64,000 bases of DNA from Pseudomonas vranovensis DSM 16006 (GCF_000425805.1 NZ_AUED01000003.1:1-64000), one strand, 5' to 3'. Positions 7,177 to 19,640 are shown, numbered from the stretch's first letter. Notes: generated by a model from the sequence alone, not told the origin. Translations and numbers: made by a program.

Positions 7177-8457
7177 TCAAAGGAGCCCTGCAGCCTTCGC
7201 AAGGCTTGGAAGTTTCTGGATCTCCATTGCCATCCGAGAGAGCGGGTTAACGCCGTAGCTGTCACCTATGTGGCCAGATGCATGGCCAGTGATCCAGTCA
7301 CTTACCTCTTTCGGTATGCCGTGCTCCCTTGCAAGCGTTTTGAAGCTATGCCGGAAAGCATGCAGTGGGTTACGACCAGGTTGGTAAACACCACAACGCT
7401 GCGTAACTGGACGCCATGACTTGGACACTATTCCTGCAAAGCCGTCGCTCACTTTCACTAACTGGGGAAAGATTCTGGTTCCAGGCGTGCGATCTTGTAC
7501 GAGTGTGAGCAAGCCAAGGGCAATAAGGTCGGGATGAACAGGAATTTCCCTACGGCTGCTGTCCGTCTTAACTGACTTGTCAGGCTGGTCATCAATGATC
7601 CGAATAAACCAAGAGCCGCTCTCATGCTGGTGGATATCCTCCACATAGAGCTGAGCCAGCTCTTCACGTCGTCCGCCCGTGTATGCAGCTATCAAAGGTA
7701 TCCAGTACACAGCATTACCTGGCCGACCTTCGGCATTTCGTAGCTGTTGAAATTCGGTGTGGCTGAAAAGCGTAACCAGTTCGCCCCAGGTGTAGCCTCG
7801 GTTATCGTCCAAGCGCCGTTTTGGTTTGCCCGACCCCAGTCTCTTGTGAATGCGCGACGCGGTTACGGGATTCGTTTCAAGCAGACCTGAATCGACGGTA
7901 AAAGCCATCACCGATGACAGTCGGGCCAGCAGCAAGCGAGTAGATGAGGTAGCCAGCGGCTTTACCTTCTCCTCAGCAGGCTGAATCAAGTTCGCCGCAA
8001 ATGCATGGATGTCCGATGGCTGTATCGAGGCGATTGGCTTGTCACCCATGTCCGTAATGAATCGATTGACGGCTCGGCTGTAGTCCACTGTATGCCGCCG
8101 TGAAACGTAGTCGGACCTACCGGACATGGAGATGGATTGGACGTAGCGGGTGAGTGCTTCTGAAAGCCTTATGGAGCTCTTTGTAGGGGCGGTCAATAAA
8201 ACTGTAGGCAGAGGCTTGCCTATTGTCTCAGGCTCACGGTGCTCAACGTAGAGGCCCTGGCGGGCATCACTGAACAACCTCTCCGATTCCGCATACGCAT
8301 GGGCAAAAGCCGCCTTCGCTTGCAGGTAGTGTCGAGTGTTTAGCGAACGACGAATCTCGGTCTTGCCGATGATCTGCCTGAGGTCATCCGGCACCCTGCG
8401 ACGTAGGTAATAGATGCCCGAGTCGGGGTGCCTGAATGGTTGTGCTATCAGTGCCAT
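7177..8457 (-). CDS. int: Tyrosine recombinase/integrase
   Basis: The 426-residue protein has an N-terminal domain starting IYYLRRRVPDDLRQIIGKTE (the DUF6538 type found in many proteobacterial integrases), a SAM-like core-binding domain near residues 115-200, and a catalytic domain. Visible catalytic elements are AYTGGRREEL (first Arg), HAFRHSF (His and second Arg), ITGHAS, and the nucleophile Tyr in DSYGV near the C-terminus. It integrates and excises an element by strand exchange through a phosphotyrosine. It is transcribed in the same direction as cysZ, 54 bp downstream of the cysZ stop, so the junction with core chromosome lies at or near this point. Confidence 0.95.
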   Translation of the reverse strand: MALIAQPFRHPDSGIYYLRRRVPDDLRQIIGKTEIRRSLNTRHYLQAKAAFAHAYAESERLFSDARQGLYVEHREPETIGKPLPTVLLTAPTKSSIRLSEALTRYVQSISMSGRSDYVSRRHTVDYSRAVNRFITDMGDKPIASIQPSDIHAFAANLIQPAEEKVKPLATSSTRLLLARLSSVMAFTVDSGLLETNPVTASRIHKRLGSGKPKRRLDDNRGYTWGELVTLFSHTEFQQLRNAEGRPGNAVYWIPLIAAYTGGRREELAQLYVEDIHQHESGSWFIRIIDDQPDKSVKTDSSRREIPVHPDLIALGLLTLVQDRTPGTRIFPQLVKVSDGFAGIVSKSWRPVTQRCGVYQPGRNPLHAFRHSFKTLAREHGIPKEVSDWITGHASGHIGDSYGVNPLSRMAMEIQKLPSLAKAAGLL

Positions 8458-8511
8458 GTGTACCAGCCTTGTGTATCAGTCGGCTGGGAAAGGGCATCGC
8501 TTACGTGTTTG
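8458..8511. other. Probable element/chromosome junction (candidate att region)
   Basis: The short spacer separates the integrase start from the cysZ stop codon. Core gene order begins immediately at cysZ, so the attachment core should lie here or within the 3' end of cysZ. The matching copy would be outside the window, and no tRNA gene is present. Confidence 0.3.
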
Positions 8512-9276
8512 TCAGGCGTTCTGGCTGGACGGTTTGGCGACGCGGGTGTCTCCCTTTTCGCGCACCCAGAACAACGTGGCGCCGGCCACCGCCGCCGGCA
8601 TCATCAGCACGTTCACCCCCGGAATCATCAGCGCCAGGTAGGTGATGCCGCCAAAGCCCAGCGACTGCCAGCGCTTGCTGCGCAGCCAGGCGAGCATGTC
8701 CTGCCAGCTCATCTTGTTGTTGTCCGCCGGGTAGTCGATGTACTGGATGGCCATCATCCAGATACCGAACAGCAGCCACAGCGGGGCGGCAATGATGTTG
8801 ACCACCGGGATCAACGAGAGGATGAACAGGCCGATTGCCCGGGGCAGGAAGTAACCCAGCTTGCGCATTTCACGGCCCAGGGTGCGCGGCACCATGGCCA
8901 TCAGTTCGGCCCAGCTGAACGCCGGGAAGTCGTCGGTGCCACGCACCACCACTTCGACTTTTTCCGCGAGAAAGCCATTGAATGGCGCGGCAATGACGTT
9001 GGCCAGCATGGTGAAAGTGAAGAACACCATCAACGCCACCAGCACCACGAACAAGGGCCACAGGACGTAGCTGAGAAAGCTCAGCCAGTTCGGCAGGCTG
9101 GGCATCAGAGAATCGACCCAGAGGCTGAATTGATGGCCGGCAACGTAGATCAGACCGACGAACAGCAGCAGGTTGACCGCCAGGGGCAGCAACACAAAAA
9201 GGCGCAGGCTCGGGCTCAGGACCAGTTTCAGTCCTTCGCGCAGGTACTGTGGGCCAGAGAGGACAGGGGCTTGCAT
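8512..9276 (-). CDS. cysZ: Sulfate transporter CysZ
   Basis: The 254-residue inner-membrane protein of the EI24/CysZ family imports sulfate for cysteine biosynthesis. At least four long hydrophobic segments are visible (about residues 25-47, 65-95, 140-175, 205-230). The family pattern is seen in [16 protein letters not shown] and in [14 protein letters not shown]. Its length is normal for Pseudomonas CysZ. It is divergent from the peroxiredoxin gene, with a 265-bp shared promoter region. The C-terminus (VAKPSSQNA) abuts the integrated element, so the last residues could have been altered by integration. Confidence 0.92.
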   Translation of the reverse strand: MQAPVLSGPQYLREGLKLVLSPSLRLFVLLPLAVNLLLFVGLIYVAGHQFSLWVDSLMPSLPNWLSFLSYVLWPLFVVLVALMVFFTFTMLANVIAAPFNGFLAEKVEVVVRGTDDFPAFSWAELMAMVPRTLGREMRKLGYFLPRAIGLFILSLIPVVNIIAAPLWLLFGIWMMAIQYIDYPADNNKMSWQDMLAWLRSKRWQSLGFGGITYLALMIPGVNVLMMPAAVAGATLFWVREKGDTRVAKPSSQNA

Positions 9277-9541
9277 AGAGGGCTCCGGGTAAAGGAAAAC
9301 GCGCTGACCTTACCGAGTTTGAGCGGTCGACGAAAGCGCAGCGCAAAGCGGGACACGGGCCGTAACAAATCCTCGGCGACAGCCCTTGTAGGCTTGATAG
9401 ACAAACAGCTGTAGCTTTTAGCGATGAATAGAGCCGGCCTATAAGGTGGATTGTCTAAGGATATTTCCTTAATCTCTGCGGCCTCGCTAAAGTGCGCACA
9501 ACTTTTCAACGCCTTCGAATTCAAACTTTCAAGGAGTTTTC

Positions 9542-11223
<1,682 letters not shown>

Positions 11224-11231
11224 TTGAAATG

Positions 11232-11285
11232 ATCGCGGGGCAAGCCCGCTCCCACCTTTGTGTAGGAGCGGGCTTGCCCCGCGAT
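11232..11285. repeat. REP pair (inverted) between trxB and nadC
   Basis: Two copies of the Pseudomonas REP sequence (ATCGCGGGGCAAGCCCGCTC) face each other around a short centre. They lie between the convergent 3' ends of trxB and nadC, where the hairpin could act as a bidirectional terminator. Confidence 0.9.
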
Positions 11286-11304
11286 GTTTCCGGTGTCTGA
11301 CGCC

Positions 11305-12153
11305 TCAAAGGCTCAGGCGCATGGACAGGTCCACTGCCTTCACATCCTTGGTCATGGCACCAATCGAGATGTAGTCCACACCCGTTTCGGCAATCACCCG
11401 CAGGGTGCTTTCATTCACGCCGCCGCTGGCCTCAAGCTTGGCCTTGCCGGCATTCAGGCGTACCGCTTCGCGCATGTCGTCCAGGCTCAGTTCGTCGAGC
11501 ATGACGATATCGGCACCGGCCTCCAGGGCTTCTTTCAATTCCTCCAGGCTTTCCACTTCTACTTCCACCGGCTTGCCCGGGGCAATCCGCCGTGCGGCGC
11601 TGATCGCCTGGGCGATACCGCCGCTGGCCGCGATGTGGTTTTCCTTGATCAGGAAGGCATCGAACAGACCGATGCGGTGGTTGTGGCAGCCGCCGCACGT
11701 CACTGCGTACTTCTGCGCCAGGCGCAGGCCCGGCAGGGTCTTGCGGGTGTCGAGCAGCTTGACCTGGGTATCGGCCACCTTGTCGGCAAAAAACTGGGCG
11801 TGAGTCGCCACGCCCGAGAGCAATTGCAGGAAGTTCAGCGCGCTGCGCTCGCCGGTCAACAACGAACGAGCCGGGCCTTCGAGGTGAAACAGCGGCTGGT
11901 TGGCCCTGGCCCGCTCACCATCCTTGACTTGCCAATGCACTGCCACCCGCGGATCGAGCTGGCGAAACACCGCATCGACCCAAGCGGTGCCAGCGATCAC
12001 GCAATCATCGCGCGTAATAATGGTGGCCTTGGCCAGGCGCTCAGCCGGGATCAGTTGGGCGGTGATATCGCCACTGCCCACGTCTTCAAGCAACGCACGG
12101 CGCACGTTGGCTTCGATTTCGGCGGTCAGGTCGGCGAGACGTAAATTCGGCAT
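11305..12153 (-). CDS. nadC: Nicotinate-nucleotide pyrophosphorylase (carboxylating)
   Basis: The 282-residue quinolinate phosphoribosyltransferase makes nicotinate mononucleotide from quinolinate and PRPP in NAD synthesis. Family signatures include [14 protein letters not shown] near the N-terminus, [39 protein letters not shown], and the C-terminal [28 protein letters not shown] barrel end. I chose the ATG at 12153 because GGAG stands six bases before it. A GTG four codons earlier overlaps that ribosome site. Confidence 0.95.
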   Translation of the reverse strand: MPNLRLADLTAEIEANVRRALLEDVGSGDITAQLIPAERLAKATIITRDDCVIAGTAWVDAVFRQLDPRVAVHWQVKDGERARANQPLFHLEGPARSLLTGERSALNFLQLLSGVATHAQFFADKVADTQVKLLDTRKTLPGLRLAQKYAVTCGGCHNHRIGLFDAFLIKENHIAASGGIAQAISAARRIAPGKPVEVEVESLEELKEALEAGADIVMLDELSLDDMREAVRLNAGKAKLEASGGVNESTLRVIAETGVDYISIGAMTKDVKAVDLSMRLSL

Positions 12154-12409
12154 GGCGGGCTCCACAAGCTAAGTGCCCGGGATTATAGGGCAGGGCGGGG
12201 CGCGCTTGCAGCAAGCACGGCACGCTTGACCTCTGGTCAGTCCAAATGAGCTTTTTACTGATTGCCCGGTCTATCTCCACTCGTGCCAGCGAAGACGCTG
12301 CCCAACTGGCGAGTGTCCGGTTTTTGCCAGATAATGCGACTTGTATTTGGCGCCATAGCTTTGACGATTTATCGATTCATTTCACACTTTACCCAGCAAG
12401 GAGTCCGGG

Positions 12410-14599
12410 ATGCACAAAGACGGCAAGGTGGTGCCAATCACGGCTTCCATCGAACAGGCGCATTCTGCGCCGCTTGCTCGTCTGCCCGTGGTACTCCTGC
12501 AAGTGCGTGACAAGGCAGCCCTGCAACTGCGCCAGGGCTTGCAGGCGTTGTTCGACAACGCCGATGACACCCTGTTCGAGATGGCCGACAAGGCTGCCAG
12601 CAACAGTGAGCAGAACTACCTGTTCGAAGCCATGCGCGACCTGCGCCTCAAGCGCAAGCATATCGAGCGCGGCTACCTTGACCGCTTCTACCAGGCATTC
12701 GCGCGCCTCGGCCAGACCGACCCGATGCCGTTGGCCACACCCTGTGGCGGCTATGACAAGCTGACGCTGGTGGCCAACGATGAACTGGAGCGAACGGTGG
12801 CCCTGGACGCCATGGTTGCGCGGGTGCTGGCCCGCGAAGGTTTTGCTCTCAACCAGTTGACCTTGCGTTTCTCCGCCCTGACCGGGCTGGCGCTGGATGA
12901 CCGCAGCAATCCCCTGGGGCCGGCCATGCTCTGCGAGTATTTTCTCCAGGCCGGGCGCAACCTGGGGGTTGGCATCAAGGTCAAGCTGATCATCCTCAAG
13001 TTGTTCGAGCACTATGTACTGCAAGATGCCGATCAGTTGTATGGCGAGGCCAACCAGTTATTGGTGGCCACCGGCATTCTGCCTGAACTCAAGTCGGTGC
13101 CCCGCCGTCGGATCCAGGATCGCAGCGCCCCCAACCGCAGCGATCCGACCAACCACGCCGGTGACGAACGCCTGGGCGCCACCCTGGATGCCAACGAGCA
13201 AGCCGTGTTCAGTGCCTTGCAATCCTTGCTGGCGCGGGTGCGCGGTCGAGTCGCACCGCGGCTGGAGGCGGGTGGCACGGTGCAGCCGATCAGCACCCGC
13301 GACCTGCTGCGCTTGCTCTCGCACCTGCAGCACTATGTGCCGCCAACCTCGCAGGTCGATGATTTCGACCTGCACCATCAGCTTGAGCAGTTACTGACGC
13401 GGGTCAGCGTCAAGAGCGGTACCTACCGCAAGGTCGAAGGCGTGGATGAGGATGTGATCAACCTGATCGCCATGCTCTTCGAATTCATCCAGGCTGATCA
13501 CAACCTGCCGCATTCGCTGCGGATGCTGATCGGTCGCCTGCAGATTCCCATGCTCAAGGTCGCCGTGCTCGACAAGCGCTTTTTCAGCCGCAGCAGTCAC
13601 CCGGCCCGACGCCTGCTCAACGAGATCGCAAACGCGGCAATGGGCTGGGGCGCCGGTGACGACTGTCAGCGCGATGCCCTGTACCCGCGCGTGGAGAAGA
13701 TCGTCCAGCGGTTGCTCAGTGACTTTGTCGACGACCCGGCGATTTTTTCCGACCTGCTGGCCGAGTTCCTCGCCTTCAACAGTGATGAGCGACGACGCAA
13801 CGAGCTGCTCGAACAACGCACCCGTGATGCCGAAGAGGGTCGTGCCCGCGCCCAGCTGGCTCGCCAGCGGGTGCAGCAGGAACTCAACCGACGCCTGCTT
13901 GGCAAGACCCTGCCACGGGTGGTGGTGAGTTTGCTTGAAGAAGCCTGGAGCCAGGTGTTGCTGCTGGCCTGTCTGAAACATGGCGACAATTCGGCGCAGT
14001 GGGTGGGGGGGCTGGAGACCATGGACACCTTGATCTGGAGCGTCGAGCCGCATGACGAGGCAGATGCGGGCCCGCGCCTGCTGGAGGTTGTGCCCGGCTT
14101 GCTCAAGGCCTTGCGCGATGGCCTGGCCAGTGCTGCCTTCGATCCGTTTGCTACCCGTGAATTCTTCGCCCAACTTGAAGCCTTGCACGTTCAGGCGCTC
14201 GACGCTCCGTTCGCAAGCCATGCCCAAGCCTGCGAGCGGGTACTGGTACTCGACGAAATTGTTCTCGCCAGCCCGGAACATCCCGGGCCCGTGCATGGCC
14301 TGGTACACCTGGCGGATGATGATCCGGCCTTGCTGCAAGTGCAGCGATTGCGAATCGGCAACTGGGTCGAGTTGAGCGAAGAGGGGGACGTGCAGCGTTG
14401 CAAGCTGATCGCCCAGATCGCCAGCACCGACAGGTTCATCTTCGTCAATCGTACCGGCATGAAGGTGCGTGACTACTCGCGCATGGCGCTGGCGGTTGCC
14501 CTGGACCGTGGCGATGTGCGCTCGCTGGATGACACGCTGCTGTTTGATCGCGCGCTGGACTCGGTGCTCGGTAAACTGCGCCTGGCCCAGGCGCGCTAG
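12410..14599 (+). CDS. DUF1631 family protein
   Basis: This 729-residue cytoplasmic protein of the DUF1631 family is widespread in gammaproteobacteria and of unknown function. It opens with the family pattern in which a helical head (LRQGLQALFDNADDTLFEMA) is followed by FEAMRDLRLKRKHIE. The middle has long helices and a coiled-coil stretch near residues 465-505 (ELLEQRTRDAEEGRARAQ). The C-terminal about 110 residues (LRIGNWVELSEEGDVQRCKL, then FVNRTGMKVRDYS) resemble a PilZ-like beta domain. The start follows AAGGAG. Upstream on the other strand is nadC, and downstream is ampDE. Confidence 0.88.
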   Translation: MHKDGKVVPITASIEQAHSAPLARLPVVLLQVRDKAALQLRQGLQALFDNADDTLFEMADKAASNSEQNYLFEAMRDLRLKRKHIERGYLDRFYQAFARLGQTDPMPLATPCGGYDKLTLVANDELERTVALDAMVARVLAREGFALNQLTLRFSALTGLALDDRSNPLGPAMLCEYFLQAGRNLGVGIKVKLIILKLFEHYVLQDADQLYGEANQLLVATGILPELKSVPRRRIQDRSAPNRSDPTNHAGDERLGATLDANEQAVFSALQSLLARVRGRVAPRLEAGGTVQPISTRDLLRLLSHLQHYVPPTSQVDDFDLHHQLEQLLTRVSVKSGTYRKVEGVDEDVINLIAMLFEFIQADHNLPHSLRMLIGRLQIPMLKVAVLDKRFFSRSSHPARRLLNEIANAAMGWGAGDDCQRDALYPRVEKIVQRLLSDFVDDPAIFSDLLAEFLAFNSDERRRNELLEQRTRDAEEGRARAQLARQRVQQELNRRLLGKTLPRVVVSLLEEAWSQVLLLACLKHGDNSAQWVGGLETMDTLIWSVEPHDEADAGPRLLEVVPGLLKALRDGLASAAFDPFATREFFAQLEALHVQALDAPFASHAQACERVLVLDEIVLASPEHPGPVHGLVHLADDDPALLQVQRLRIGNWVELSEEGDVQRCKLIAQIASTDRFIFVNRTGMKVRDYSRMALAVALDRGDVRSLDDTLLFDRALDSVLGKLRLAQAR

Positions 14600-14677
14600 T
14601 GCGAATGTGTTTTAACGATGCATCCCGCAACGCCTCGGGGCATACTGGGGCAGTGCTCTCGTGCCTCAGGATTTTCT

Positions 14678-15244
14678 ATGCAACTGGACCGCGCTACAGG
14701 CTGGTTCGCCGGTGTCACCCATTGCCCCTCGCCGAACTTCAACGCCCGCCCCGAGGGTGAAGTCATTTCCCTGCTGGTGATTCACAACATCAGCCTGCCG
14801 CCTGCGCAGTTCGCCACCGGCAAGGTCCAGGCGTTCTTCCAGAACCGCCTGGACCCCAACGAGCATCCCTACTTCGATGGCATCAAGGACCTGCGAGTGT
14901 CGGCGCACTTCTTGATCGAGCGTGACGGCAAGGTCACTCAGTTTGTCTCCTGCCTGGACCGTGCCTGGCATGCCGGGGTCTCGTGCTTCGATGGGCGTGA
15001 GGGGTGCAACGACTTCTCCATCGGTATAGAGCTTGAAGGCACCGACGAGTTGCCCTTTACCGATGCCCAATACCAGGCGCTTGAACGGCTGACCCGGCAG
15101 ATCCGGGCGGCCTGGCCCGCTATTGACGACCAGCGGATTCAAGGCCACAGCGACATTGCCCCGGGACGCAAGACCGACCCTGGCCAGGCATTCGACTGGC
15201 CGCGCTACCGTGCGGCCCTCAAGGATAACGAGGACAGATCATGA
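14678..15244 (+). CDS. ampD: 1,6-anhydro-N-acetylmuramyl-L-alanine amidase AmpD
   Basis: The 188-residue cytosolic zinc amidase cleaves the anhydromuropeptides recycled from the wall and thereby keeps AmpR-controlled beta-lactamase off. Zinc-ligand motifs are visible: LVIHNISLP near residue 36, and QGHSDIAPGRKTDPG near the C-terminus with the other His and Asp. I start at the ATG at 14678, which has a CAGGA site and gives the family N-terminus (MQLDRATGWFAG). The frame is open 20 codons further upstream. Its stop overlaps the ampE start (ATGA). Confidence 0.95.
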   Translation: MQLDRATGWFAGVTHCPSPNFNARPEGEVISLLVIHNISLPPAQFATGKVQAFFQNRLDPNEHPYFDGIKDLRVSAHFLIERDGKVTQFVSCLDRAWHAGVSCFDGREGCNDFSIGIELEGTDELPFTDAQYQALERLTRQIRAAWPAIDDQRIQGHSDIAPGRKTDPGQAFDWPRYRAALKDNEDRS

Positions 15245-16074
15245 CTTTTCTGGTGATGTTACTGGTGCTCTGGTTCGAGAAGTTCTCGGCCCTGCGCCAG
15301 CGACTGCAGCGTGATGGTTTCTTTCGCAGCGAACTGGCTCGCCTGGAGCGCAACGGCAAAAGCCACCCCTGGTGGGTATTGGCGATCCTGGTGCTGCTGC
15401 CGGTCGCGTTGCTGGCCCTGCTCACGCACGTACTTGAACCGGTGGCCTACGGGTTGCTGGCGCTGCCGGTGCATTTGCTGGTGCTGATCTACAGCCTGGG
15501 GCGTGGCGATGTGAAGGCTTCCCTGGGACCGTTTCGCGATGCCTGGCGGCGCGGTGACGAACAGGCGGCAGTGCATGTGGCCGAACGCGACCTGGGTGTG
15601 ACCGGCGATAGCGCGCAATCCTTGCTCGAACGGGTCCAGGGGCATCTGTTGTGGCAGGCCTACCAGAGCTTTTTTGCGGTTATTTTCTGGTATGTGCTGC
15701 TGGGGCCCGCCGCTGCGCTGGCCTATCGCCTGCTGGCCCTGACAGCCGAACATGCCCGTCACCCGGCACTGCAGGAACGTGCCCAGCAATTGCGCCATGC
15801 CTTCGACTGGGCACCGGTGCGAGTGCTGGGCGTGAGCTTCGCCCTGGTGGGCAACTTTTTGGCCGTGAGTCGGGTGATGCTGCATGAACTGCTCAACTGG
15901 AACATCACCGCCGCTCGCTTGATTGCTACGGTAGGCCAAGTGGCGGGGGAGATGCCCGCCAGCGCGGCGGCAGGCCCCGAGGGCCTGGTCGGGCTGGACT
16001 CGCTGTGGGAGCTGCTGCTGCGCTCGGCGGTGCTCTGGTATGCCTGTTTTGCCCTGTGGACCGTACTGGGCTGA
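15241..16074 (+). CDS. ampE: Regulatory signalling membrane protein AmpE
   Basis: The 277-residue inner-membrane protein has hydrophobic segments at about residues 1-10, 43-82, 140-165, 195-210 and 260-277, and a conserved AmpE-type head (VLWFEKFSALRQRLQRDGFF). It is translationally coupled to ampD through an ATGA overlap. AmpE is linked to ampD in many genomes. Its biochemical role is not settled, although it belongs to the CobD/AmpE fold group. A GC-rich hairpin follows. Confidence 0.92.
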   Translation: MTFLVMLLVLWFEKFSALRQRLQRDGFFRSELARLERNGKSHPWWVLAILVLLPVALLALLTHVLEPVAYGLLALPVHLLVLIYSLGRGDVKASLGPFRDAWRRGDEQAAVHVAERDLGVTGDSAQSLLERVQGHLLWQAYQSFFAVIFWYVLLGPAAALAYRLLALTAEHARHPALQERAQQLRHAFDWAPVRVLGVSFALVGNFLAVSRVMLHELLNWNITAARLIATVGQVAGEMPASAAAGPEGLVGLDSLWELLLRSAVLWYACFALWTVLG

Positions 16075-16082
16075 GGCATTGC

Positions 16083-16108
16083 GCGGGGCGGCCATTGGTC
16101 CGCCCCGC
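16083..16108 (+). terminator. GC-rich hairpin after ampE
   Basis: A 9-bp stem (GCGGGGCGG with CCGCCCCGC) encloses an 8-nt loop that can pair further. The T tract is poor, so it is a weaker intrinsic terminator or an RNA-stabilising hairpin. Confidence 0.5.
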
Positions 16109-16230
16109 TGACGGTTTACCTTAAGTTACAAAACCCCCTTCCGATATACGTTATACAGGTGCCGGCGAAGACCATCGGTGGCCTAGTGCCACTGTGTGCG
16201 CAAAAACAATAAGAATCGGAGGGTACACCC

Positions 16231-18261
16231 TTGAAGAGCCTGTTGTATCCGGCCATCGCGCTGATGAATCGGCTGAGCTTCGGGATGAAGTTCAGCCTGA
16301 TCAGTATTCTGTTTTTCCTGCCCATGCTGGTGACCAACTATTACCTGGTCCGTGACTCCTACCGACAGTTCCACGCCACCCAGGTCGAGCTGCAGAGCCT
16401 TGAGTTGCTAGGCAGCAGCCTGGCCTTGCGCGGCAACCTGGAAACCCTGGGCAACCTGGTGCAGATTAATGCGGTGCTCGGGCAGTCGGGCAAGGCCGAA
16501 AATGTCGAAACGCAGATCGCCAGTCTCGAACAACAGGTGATGAGCCGCTTATCAGGGCTTTCGGCCGTTATTGCCGACGAGGACCAGGCCCGGGATCTTC
16601 ACGCCAGGCGCGACGAGATGCTTGCCCAGTTGAAGGCTGCCCAGGCGGAGTCGTCGCTGCAAAGCAAGGTCGCCATGCTGGACAAGTTGCTGGGCCAGGC
16701 CCAGGTGCTGAGCAAGATGATTGCCAGCCAGGCCGGGCTGAACCAGGACAGCGACTCTGCCATTCGCCAACTCAGCGAGCTGATGACCACGGTCACCCCG
16801 GAAGTGACCCAGGTGTTGGGCGAAGGTCGAGCCATGGGCGCGTACTCACTGGGGCAGGGCTTTCTCAATTCGGCGGTCAGTACCCGTTTTGAAGACTTGC
16901 TGCAGCGCCTGGATAAACTGGGCGCCGACTATGCCCTGAAACTCCAGGACGCCCTGGCCACCGAGCCCGGTGCCCATGCCAAGCTGAGCACCCTGGCCCA
17001 GCGCAGCCAGGCATCGCTCAAGCAAGCCGGCGAGTTGTTCGAGGAACAGGTAGTGGTTGCCGATACCCTGGATGCTCCTTGGCCGGCGTTCTACCAGCAA
17101 GTCAGCGACCTGATGGCACAGACCTACGCGTTGAACACGGCGACTGGCGAATTCCTCGACCAGTTATTGCAGCAGCGTCTGGCCGAGCACCGCCTGCACA
17201 TGATCGTGCTGGTGTCGGCGCTGGCCGGCGTGTTCTTGATGATCGTCTACCTCTACGGCGGCTTTTATGCCTCGACCCGCCATACGCTCAAGTCCCTCGG
17301 TGCGGTGATGGACAAGGTGGCCGCGGGCGACATGACGGTTAATTTCCAGCCCAGCAGTCGCGACGAGCTGGGGGAGCTGGGGCAAGTGTTCAATGGCACC
17401 GTGCAGCGCATTCATGACTTGATCGAGCAGGTCGGCCACACCGTGGTTGAAGTCGAGCGCCAGGCTGAACAAGTGCATGCGGTGTCGGCGCGCAGTAACC
17501 AGGCGGTCAGCGGTCAGCGCGGGCAGATCGAGCAAGTGGCCACGGCCATGAACCAGATGTCGGCCACTGCCCAGGAAGTGGCGCGCAGCGCTGCAGCGGC
17601 GGTCAACAGCGCCCACAGCGTCAACCAGGAGACGGTCAGCGGGCGCGGCCTGGTGGAGTCTCAGCAGGGCAATATTGCCCGGCTGGCAGGGGAAATCGAC
17701 CAGTCGGTGGCGGTCATCCACCAGTTGGCCGGTGACAGCCAGGCGATCAGCCGGGTGCTGGAAGTGATCAAGAGCATTGCCGAGCAGACCAACTTGCTGG
17801 CCCTCAATGCTGCCATCGAGGCAGCCCGGGCGGGAGAACAGGGACGTGGATTTGCGGTGGTGGCCGACGAGGTTCGCACCCTGGCCAAGCGTACCCAGCA
17901 GTCGACCGAGGAAATCGAGCAGATGATCTCGCGGCTGCACGGCGGCGTCGGTGCGGCGGTCAAGGCGATGGACGCCAGCCATCAGGTGGCGGCCGGTACG
18001 GTCGGGCAGTCGCAACAGGTGCAACAGGCGCTGGAGAACATACTCGCAGCGGTGGGCAGCATCGTCGACCAGAACCAGCAGATTGCCGCTGCGGTGGAAC
18101 AACAGACGGCAGTGGCCCAGGACATCGACCAGAACATCGTCGAGATCAACCGGGCGGCGGAACACACCACCCAGGGGGCGCACCAGACCGAGGACGCCAG
18201 CCGCCAGTTGTCGGCCCAGGTGATGGAACTCAAGCGCTTGATCGGTGCATTCAGGGTCTGA
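16231..18261 (+). CDS. Methyl-accepting chemotaxis protein
   Basis: The 676-residue transmembrane chemoreceptor has a first membrane segment at about residues 20-40, a long helical periplasmic sensor of about 270 residues, and a second segment near 320-345. A HAMP domain follows ([19 protein letters not shown]), then the cytoplasmic signalling domain. The hairpin tip [20 protein letters not shown] sits near residue 515. There is no C-terminal CheR-binding pentapeptide. The start is a TTG with GGAGG eight bases upstream; no better ATG is near. The large all-helical sensor suggests a helical-bimodular-type ligand domain, ligand unknown. Confidence 0.93.
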   Translation: MKSLLYPAIALMNRLSFGMKFSLISILFFLPMLVTNYYLVRDSYRQFHATQVELQSLELLGSSLALRGNLETLGNLVQINAVLGQSGKAENVETQIASLEQQVMSRLSGLSAVIADEDQARDLHARRDEMLAQLKAAQAESSLQSKVAMLDKLLGQAQVLSKMIASQAGLNQDSDSAIRQLSELMTTVTPEVTQVLGEGRAMGAYSLGQGFLNSAVSTRFEDLLQRLDKLGADYALKLQDALATEPGAHAKLSTLAQRSQASLKQAGELFEEQVVVADTLDAPWPAFYQQVSDLMAQTYALNTATGEFLDQLLQQRLAEHRLHMIVLVSALAGVFLMIVYLYGGFYASTRHTLKSLGAVMDKVAAGDMTVNFQPSSRDELGELGQVFNGTVQRIHDLIEQVGHTVVEVERQAEQVHAVSARSNQAVSGQRGQIEQVATAMNQMSATAQEVARSAAAAVNSAHSVNQETVSGRGLVESQQGNIARLAGEIDQSVAVIHQLAGDSQAISRVLEVIKSIAEQTNLLALNAAIEAARAGEQGRGFAVVADEVRTLAKRTQQSTEEIEQMISRLHGGVGAAVKAMDASHQVAAGTVGQSQQVQQALENILAAVGSIVDQNQQIAAAVEQQTAVAQDIDQNIVEINRAAEHTTQGAHQTEDASRQLSAQVMELKRLIGAFRV

Positions 18262-18428
18262 GTGATGTTGCTGAACTTTTCCACGCTGTGACAAAGTAGC
18301 GCCCTGAGGGATTCCAGGGAGCCGGATGTGTCGGCAACGCCGCGGGTGTAGTCTCACCCTCACAGCAACGGAACCTCGAGTCCCCGCGATTCGGCTCCCT
18401 CAGCAAATTCACTGACGAGGTACAGACA

Positions 18429-19628
18429 TTGGCCATCATCCATCCTAAAGTTCGCGGTTTTATCTGCACCACTACGCACCCGACCGGTTGCGAGCTAAAT
18501 GTACGTGATCAGATCGAAGCCACCCGCAAGCAGGGCGTGCGCAAGGATGGTCCGAAGAAGGTCCTGGTCATCGGTGCATCCAGCGGCTACGGCCTGGCGG
18601 CCCGCATCACCGCAGCCTTCGGTTTTGGCGCCGATACCCTGGGCGTGTTTTTCGAGAAGCCGGGCACCGAGACCAAGCCAGGCACCGCCGGCTGGTACAA
18701 TGCCGCCGCTTTCGACAAATTCGCCAAGGCCGAAGGCCTGTACAGCAAGTCGATCAACGGTGATGCCTTCTCCGATGAAGCTCGTGCCAAAGTGATCGAA
18801 CTGATCAAGAACGAAATGGGCGGCCAGGTCGACCTGGTGGTCTACTCGCTGGCATCGCCTGTGCGCAAGCTGCCGCAAACCGGTGAGCTGGTGCGTTCGG
18901 CCTTGAAGCCAATCGGCCAGCCGTACAAGTCGACTGCTATCGACACCAACAAAGACACCATCATCGAAGCATCCATCGAGCCTGCCACCGAGCAGGAAAT
19001 CGCCGATACCGTGACCGTGATGGGCGGCCAGGACTGGCAGCTGTGGATCGACGCCCTGGACACTGCCGGCGTGTTGGCACCCCAGGCGCGCACCGTGGCC
19101 TTCAGCTACATCGGTACCGAAATCACCTGGCCGATCTACTGGCATGGCGCCCTGGGCAAGGCCAAGCAAGACCTGGACGAAACCGCCAAGCGCCTGAACA
19201 GCAAGGTCGGTGGTGGCGCCAACGTCGCTGTGCTCAAGTCGGTGGTGACCCAGGCCAGCTCGGCCATCCCGGTGATGCCGCTGTACCTGTCGATGGTCTT
19301 CAAGATCATGAAGGAGAAGGGTGTTCACGAAGGCACCATCGAGCAACTGGACCGCTTGTTCCGCGACCGTCTGTACCGTGCCGATGGCGCGCCGGCGGCG
19401 CTGGACGAAGAGGGCCGCCTGCGTCTGGACGACTGGGAGCTGCGCGATGACGTGCAGGACGCCTGCAAGGCCCTGTGGCCAACCGTGACCACCGAAAACC
19501 TGTTCACGGCGACCGACTACAAGGATTACAAGCGCGAGTTCCTCAAACTGTTCGGTTTCGAGCGCCCGGATGTGGACTACGACGCCGATGTCGCCACCGA
19601 CGTGAAGTTCGACTGCATCGACCTGTAA
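18429..19628 (+). CDS. fabV: Enoyl-[acyl-carrier-protein] reductase FabV
   Basis: The 399-residue NADH-dependent enoyl-ACP reductase performs the last step of each fatty-acid elongation round. FabV enzymes are typically insensitive to triclosan. The family N-terminus [13 protein letters not shown] is clear, as are the nucleotide motif [11 protein letters not shown] and the FabV-specific active site Tyr237-x8-Lys246 ([10 protein letters not shown]). The start is TTG at 18429 with GAGG eight bases upstream, and the protein begins exactly where the family does. A strong terminator follows. Confidence 0.96.
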   Translation: MAIIHPKVRGFICTTTHPTGCELNVRDQIEATRKQGVRKDGPKKVLVIGASSGYGLAARITAAFGFGADTLGVFFEKPGTETKPGTAGWYNAAAFDKFAKAEGLYSKSINGDAFSDEARAKVIELIKNEMGGQVDLVVYSLASPVRKLPQTGELVRSALKPIGQPYKSTAIDTNKDTIIEASIEPATEQEIADTVTVMGGQDWQLWIDALDTAGVLAPQARTVAFSYIGTEITWPIYWHGALGKAKQDLDETAKRLNSKVGGGANVAVLKSVVTQASSAIPVMPLYLSMVFKIMKEKGVHEGTIEQLDRLFRDRLYRADGAPAALDEEGRLRLDDWELRDDVQDACKALWPTVTTENLFTATDYKDYKREFLKLFGFERPDVDYDADVATDVKFDCIDL

Positions 19629-19640
19629 GGTCATCTTCAT

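Noticed and set aside
8428..9414. A 328-codon frame opposite cysZ
   Set aside because: It is the Gln/His/Arg-rich shadow typical of the antisense of a GC-rich membrane-protein gene.
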